Shown here: positions 60,993 through 64,000 of the stretch, piece after piece | Position numbering within the stretch: the stretch's first letter is position 1 | Layout: each line of letters starts with the position of its first letter | Assembly: GCA_963709555.1 (NCBI GenBank) | Contig: CAVPWR010000005.1 | Span: 248,001 to 312,000 of the forward strand | Direction of reading: 5' to 3' | DNA: 64,000 nt | Source: Sulfurisoma sp963709555 | Lineage (GTDB): Bacteria > Pseudomonadota > Gammaproteobacteria > Burkholderiales > Rhodocyclaceae | Notes under the pieces: model-generated | Told to the model about the DNA's origin: nothing | Databases searched by the model: none | The model's input: only the letters and a program-made list of their open reading frames with translations | Translations under genes and position numbers: made by a program

Positions 60993-61021
60993 TTGCACTG
61001 CGGGCGATCGGGTGACATAAT
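60993..61021 (+). promoter_or_regulatory. Promoter of the S10 ribosomal operon
   Basis: TTGCAC (60993-60998), a 17-nt spacer and CATAAT (61016-61021). It lies 8 bp after the tuf stop and gives a leader of about 48 nt before rpsJ, too short for an E. coli-type S10 leader. Confidence 0.75.
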
Positions 61022-61075
61022 CTCGCCCTTTCGCTTTTCGGCGCCTTCAAGCGCCGCGCTCTTTAAGGAAACAGA

Positions 61076-61387
61076 ATGTCGAACCAAAAAATTCGCATCC
61101 GCCTCAAGGCGTTCGACTACCGGCTCATCGACCAGTCGGCCCTTGAGATTGTGGATACGGCCAAGCGTACCGGCGCAGTCGTACGCGGCCCTGTGCCGTT
61201 GCCCACGCGCATCGAGCGCTACGACGTGTTGCGTTCGCCGCACGTAAACAAGGCTTCGCGCGACCAGTTCGAGATCCGCACCCATCTGCGCCTGATGGAT
61301 ATCATCGATCCCACCGACAAGACTGTGGATGCGCTGATGAAGCTCGATCTGCCGGCTGGTGTTGACGTGGAAATCAAGCTGCAATAA
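61076..61387 (+). CDS. rpsJ: 30S ribosomal protein S10
   Basis: 103 residues. IRIRLKAFDYRLIDQSA at the N-terminus and the VRGPVPLPTRIERYDVLRSP loop are invariant features. Also acts as NusE in antitermination. Preceded by AAGGAAACAG. Confidence 0.98.
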   Translation: MSNQKIRIRLKAFDYRLIDQSALEIVDTAKRTGAVVRGPVPLPTRIERYDVLRSPHVNKASRDQFEIRTHLRLMDIIDPTDKTVDALMKLDLPAGVDVEIKLQ

Positions 61388-61487
61388 ATATTTTGCCACT
61401 GCCGCCTTTTCTGGCGGTGGCTGTATGAAGTAGTCATCGAGTAGTTAAACAGGTCCTGGTCAATCGCAACCGGGGTTAGGAGAAAAA

Positions 61488-62132
61488 ATGAGTCTAGGCC
61501 TTGTCGGACGCAAGGTTGGCATGACGCGCATTTTCGCCGAGGATGGTCAGTCCATTCCGGTCACGGTGCTCGATGTGTCGAACAATCGCGTCACGCAAAT
61601 CAAGACGCCTGATGCCGACGGCTATGCCGCGGTACAGGTGACGTTTGGCAAGCGTCGCGCCAGTCGGGTGAGCAAACCCGCGGCCGGACACCTTGCCAAG
61701 GCTGGCGCCGAAGCCGGTCATACCCTCAAGGAATTCCGTATCGAGCAGGATCAGCTTGCCGGCTTCAAGCCTGGTGATGTCGTCTCGGCGACGATCTTCC
61801 AGCCGGGCCAAATGGTTGATGTCACGGGCACGAGTCAGGGCAAGGGTTTCACGGGCCCGATCAAGCGTTACCACTTCAGCTCGAACCGTGCTTCGCACGG
61901 CAACTCGCTCTCGCACAATTCGGCGGGTTCGATTGGTATGGCGCAGGATCCCGGCCGGGTTTTCCCCGGCAAGCGCATGGCCGGCCACCTCGGCAGCGTC
62001 CAGCGCACCCAGCAGAATCTGGAAGTGGTTCGTGTTGACGAAGTCCGTCAATTGCTCCTGGTCAAGGGTGCGGTGCCTGGCTCCAGGGGGGGCGATGTAA
62101 TTGTCTCCCCGGCCGTCAAGGTCAAGAAGTAA
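61488..62132 (+). CDS. rplC: 50S ribosomal protein L3
   Basis: 214 residues. LGLVGRKVGMTRIF at the start, GKGFTGPIKRYHF in the extended loop near the peptidyl-transferase centre, and KRMAGHLGSVQRT. A 100-bp gap follows rpsJ. Confidence 0.98.
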   Translation: MSLGLVGRKVGMTRIFAEDGQSIPVTVLDVSNNRVTQIKTPDADGYAAVQVTFGKRRASRVSKPAAGHLAKAGAEAGHTLKEFRIEQDQLAGFKPGDVVSATIFQPGQMVDVTGTSQGKGFTGPIKRYHFSSNRASHGNSLSHNSAGSIGMAQDPGRVFPGKRMAGHLGSVQRTQQNLEVVRVDEVRQLLLVKGAVPGSRGGDVIVSPAVKVKK

Positions 62133-62143
62133 CGGGGGCGCAC

Positions 62144-62764
62144 ATGGAACTCAAACTCATCAATGATCAAGGGCTGTCTTCGGCGACGGTATCTGCCTCC
62201 GACACCCTGTTCGGCCGCGATTTCAATGAAGCCCTTGTGCATCAGGTCGTGACCGCCTATCAAGCCAACGCCCGCTCCGGCAATCGCAAGCAGAAGGACC
62301 GCGAAGAGGTCCATCACAGCACGAAGAAGCCGTTCCGTCAGAAGGGTACCGGCCGAGCACGCGCCGGTATGACCTCCAGCCCCCTGTGGCGTGGCGGCGG
62401 CCGCATCTTCCCGAACTCGCCGGAAGAGAACTTCTCGCAGAAGATCAACCGCAAGATGTATCGGGCCGGCGTAGCCGCCATCCTGTCGCAACTCGCCCGA
62501 GAAGATCGTCTTGTCGTGGTTGACAACTTCTCGGTTGACGCGCCCAAGACCAGGCTTGTTGCCCAAAAGCTCAAGGGCATGGGAATCGATTCGGTGCTTC
62601 TAATCACCGACAACCTCGACGACAACCTGCTGCTGGCGGCGCGTAACCTGCCCAATGTGCTGGTCGTCGAGCCGCAAGAGGCCGATCCGGTTTCGCTGAT
62701 CCGTTTTCCCAAGGTCCTGATGACCAAAGGCGCGGTGACCAAGATGGAGGAGATGCTGTCATGA
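62144..62764 (+). CDS. rplD: 50S ribosomal protein L4
   Basis: 206 residues. GRDFNEALVHQVVTAYQAN, RQKGTGRARAG (tunnel loop) and GGGRIFPN are conserved. In E. coli L4 also represses the S10 operon. Its stop overlaps the rplW ATG (ATGA). Confidence 0.98.
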   Translation: MELKLINDQGLSSATVSASDTLFGRDFNEALVHQVVTAYQANARSGNRKQKDREEVHHSTKKPFRQKGTGRARAGMTSSPLWRGGGRIFPNSPEENFSQKINRKMYRAGVAAILSQLAREDRLVVVDNFSVDAPKTRLVAQKLKGMGIDSVLLITDNLDDNLLLAARNLPNVLVVEPQEADPVSLIRFPKVLMTKGAVTKMEEMLS

Positions 62765-63078
62765 GCACCCCCAAATTCAACGAAGAACGTCTGCTGCAGG
62801 TTCTCGTTGCGCCGCAGATCTCGGAGAAGGCGACCATGATTGCCGATCGCAACGAGCAGGTGATCTTCAAGGTCATCCCCGATGCCACCAAGCCGGAGAT
62901 CAAGGCCGCCGTCGAACTGCTGTTCAAGGTACAGGTCGAATCCGTTCAGGTCGCCAATATCAAGGGCAAGGTCAAGCGCTCCGGTCGAGGCACGGGTCGT
63001 CGCTCCGATGTGCGCAAGGCCTTCGTCTGCCTCAAGCCCGGTCAGGAAATCAATTTTGCCGAAGGGGGGGCTGCGTAA
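62761..63078 (+). CDS. rplW: 50S ribosomal protein L23
   Basis: 105 residues. EERLLQVLVAPQISEKAT at the N-terminus; a basic loop KVKRSGRGTGRRSD. Lies at the tunnel exit and binds trigger factor and SRP. The next gene starts immediately after its stop. Confidence 0.98.
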   Translation: MSTPKFNEERLLQVLVAPQISEKATMIADRNEQVIFKVIPDATKPEIKAAVELLFKVQVESVQVANIKGKVKRSGRGTGRRSDVRKAFVCLKPGQEINFAEGGAA

Positions 63079-63906
63079 ATGGCTCTCGTTAAAGTCAAGC
63101 CGACCTCGGCCGGCCGTCGCGCCGTTGTCAAGGTCGTCAATCCGAATCTGCACAAGGGTGCTCCGCACGCCGCGCTGGTCGAGAAACAGATCAGCACCGG
63201 AGGTCGCAACGCTCATGGCCACATCACTACCCGCCACAAGGGTGGTGGCCATAAGCAGCACTATCGTGTCATCGACTTCCGTCGCAACAAGGATGGCATT
63301 CCGGCCAAGGTCGAGCGCCTCGAGTACGACCCCAACCGCACCGCCAATATCGCCTTGCTGCTGTATGCCGATGGCGAACGCCGCTACATCATCGCCCCGC
63401 GCGGCATGGTGGTCGGTCAGGAACTGATTAGCGGTCCCGAGGCTCCTATCAAAGCTGGCAATACCCTGCCCATCCGCAATATTCCGGTCGGTACGACCAT
63501 CCATTGCATCGAGATCACCCCGGGCAAGGGGGCGCAGCTAGCGCGCGCTGCGGGTACTTCCGTGCAGCTGCTGGCGCGTGAAGGCACCTACGCCCAGGTC
63601 CGCCTGCGCTCCGGCGAAATCCGTCGCGTGCATGTCGAGTGCCGTGCCACCATCGGTGAGGTTGGCAACGAGGAAAACAGCCTGCGCAAGATCGGCAAGG
63701 CCGGCGCTCAACGCTGGCGCGGTATCCGCCCGACCGTCCGTGGTACAGCCATGAACCCGGTCGATCACCCGCATGGCGGCGGTGAAGGCCGTACCGGCGA
63801 AGGTCGTGTACCGGTGAGCCCATGGGGCCAGCCGACCAAGGGCTATCGCACCCGCAGCAACAAGCGCACGGACAGCATGATCGTCCAGCGCCGGCATAAA
63901 CGCTAA
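63079..63906 (+). CDS. rplB: 50S ribosomal protein L2
   Basis: 275 residues. TTRHKGGGHKQHYRVIDFRR in the OB-fold part, RGTAMNPVDHPHGGGEGRTG with the conserved histidine near the C-terminus. Required for subunit association and peptidyl transfer. Confidence 0.98.
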   Translation: MALVKVKPTSAGRRAVVKVVNPNLHKGAPHAALVEKQISTGGRNAHGHITTRHKGGGHKQHYRVIDFRRNKDGIPAKVERLEYDPNRTANIALLLYADGERRYIIAPRGMVVGQELISGPEAPIKAGNTLPIRNIPVGTTIHCIEITPGKGAQLARAAGTSVQLLAREGTYAQVRLRSGEIRRVHVECRATIGEVGNEENSLRKIGKAGAQRWRGIRPTVRGTAMNPVDHPHGGGEGRTGEGRVPVSPWGQPTKGYRTRSNKRTDSMIVQRRHKR

Positions 63907-63916
63907 GAGGTAAGAC

Positions 63917-64000
63917 ATGGCACGTTCGATCAAGAAAGGCCCGTTCGTCGATGACCACCTGATCAAAAAGGTGGACGCCGCCCGCGCCTCAAACGACAAG
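63917..64000 (+). CDS. rpsS: 30S ribosomal protein S19, N-terminal part (cut by window end)
   Basis: 28 codons from ATG 63917 with AGAGGTAAGAC upstream. MARSIKKGPFVDDHLIKKV is the invariant start of S19. The rest lies beyond the window; gene order rplB-rpsS is the usual one. Confidence 0.95.
   Translation, partial: MARSIKKGPFVDDHLIKKVDAARASNDK

Overview
The window looks like the chromosome of a GC-rich betaproteobacterium, most plausibly Rhodocyclales. That placement is my inference from gene content and order (SAH riboswitch with ahcY-tlyA-metF, dapF-DUF484-xerC, PhaM, the tRNA-tuf-secE-nusG-rpl-rpoBC-str-S10 string), not a database result. Most of it is conserved housekeeping DNA; accessory material is limited to a copper/silver efflux cluster, one IS30-type insertion, a VapBC module and a few gene remnants.

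Layout. 1-5.2 kb: the end of a TonB-like gene, then a minus-strand S-adenosylmethionine-cycle block. It holds metF, a TlyA-type rRNA methylase, ahcY behind a SAH riboswitch and its own promoter, a small zinc-ribbon membrane protein, and metK behind a promoter and a structured leader. 5.2-11.3 kb: two lipid A acyltransferase-like genes, a CoA-binding protein, dapF, a DUF484 protein, xerC, a DUF2784 protein and an RlmI-like methylase. Four genes in this first part (tlyA, ahcY, first acyltransferase, rlmI-like) carry five apparent single-base insertions; nothing comparable appears later.

11.4-24.3 kb: gltBD (promoter, then a terminator-like hairpin before gltB), glmU, an EAL-HDOD protein, glmS and an EF-G-like GTPase. 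24.4-31.5 kb: a cus-type Cu(I)/Ag(I) efflux cluster (DUF2946-like protein, CusF, CusC, CusB with a fused CusF domain, CusA). CusB and CusA are separated by 363 bp holding two inverted copies of a hairpin-rich element with a shared core and unrelated outer stems; this is the most unusual structure in the window.

31.5-42.9 kb: an unidentified protein, a parvulin-type isomerase, a complete IS30-family element with a 3-bp target duplication, vapBC, a GGDEF diguanylate cyclase, a CoA-transferase C-terminal remnant overlapping an AEC transporter, PhaM, a LuxR-type response regulator, a ParA-like ATPase, a membrane-anchored methyltransferase, a short ORF resembling the start of indolepyruvate:ferredoxin oxidoreductase, an FAD-linked oxidase and a nitroreductase.

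42.9-64 kb: the translation/transcription core. tRNA-Tyr, -Gly and -Thr, tuf copy 1, tRNA-Trp, secE, nusG, rplKA, a ribosomal L10 leader, rplJL, rpoBC, then rpsL-rpsG-fusA-tuf copy 2, then the S10 operon (rpsJ, rplC, rplD, rplW, rplB and the start of rpsS, cut by the window end). Good sigma-70-type promoters are visible before the tRNA cluster, rpsL and rpsJ. No phage, CRISPR or recognisable anti-phage locus was seen.
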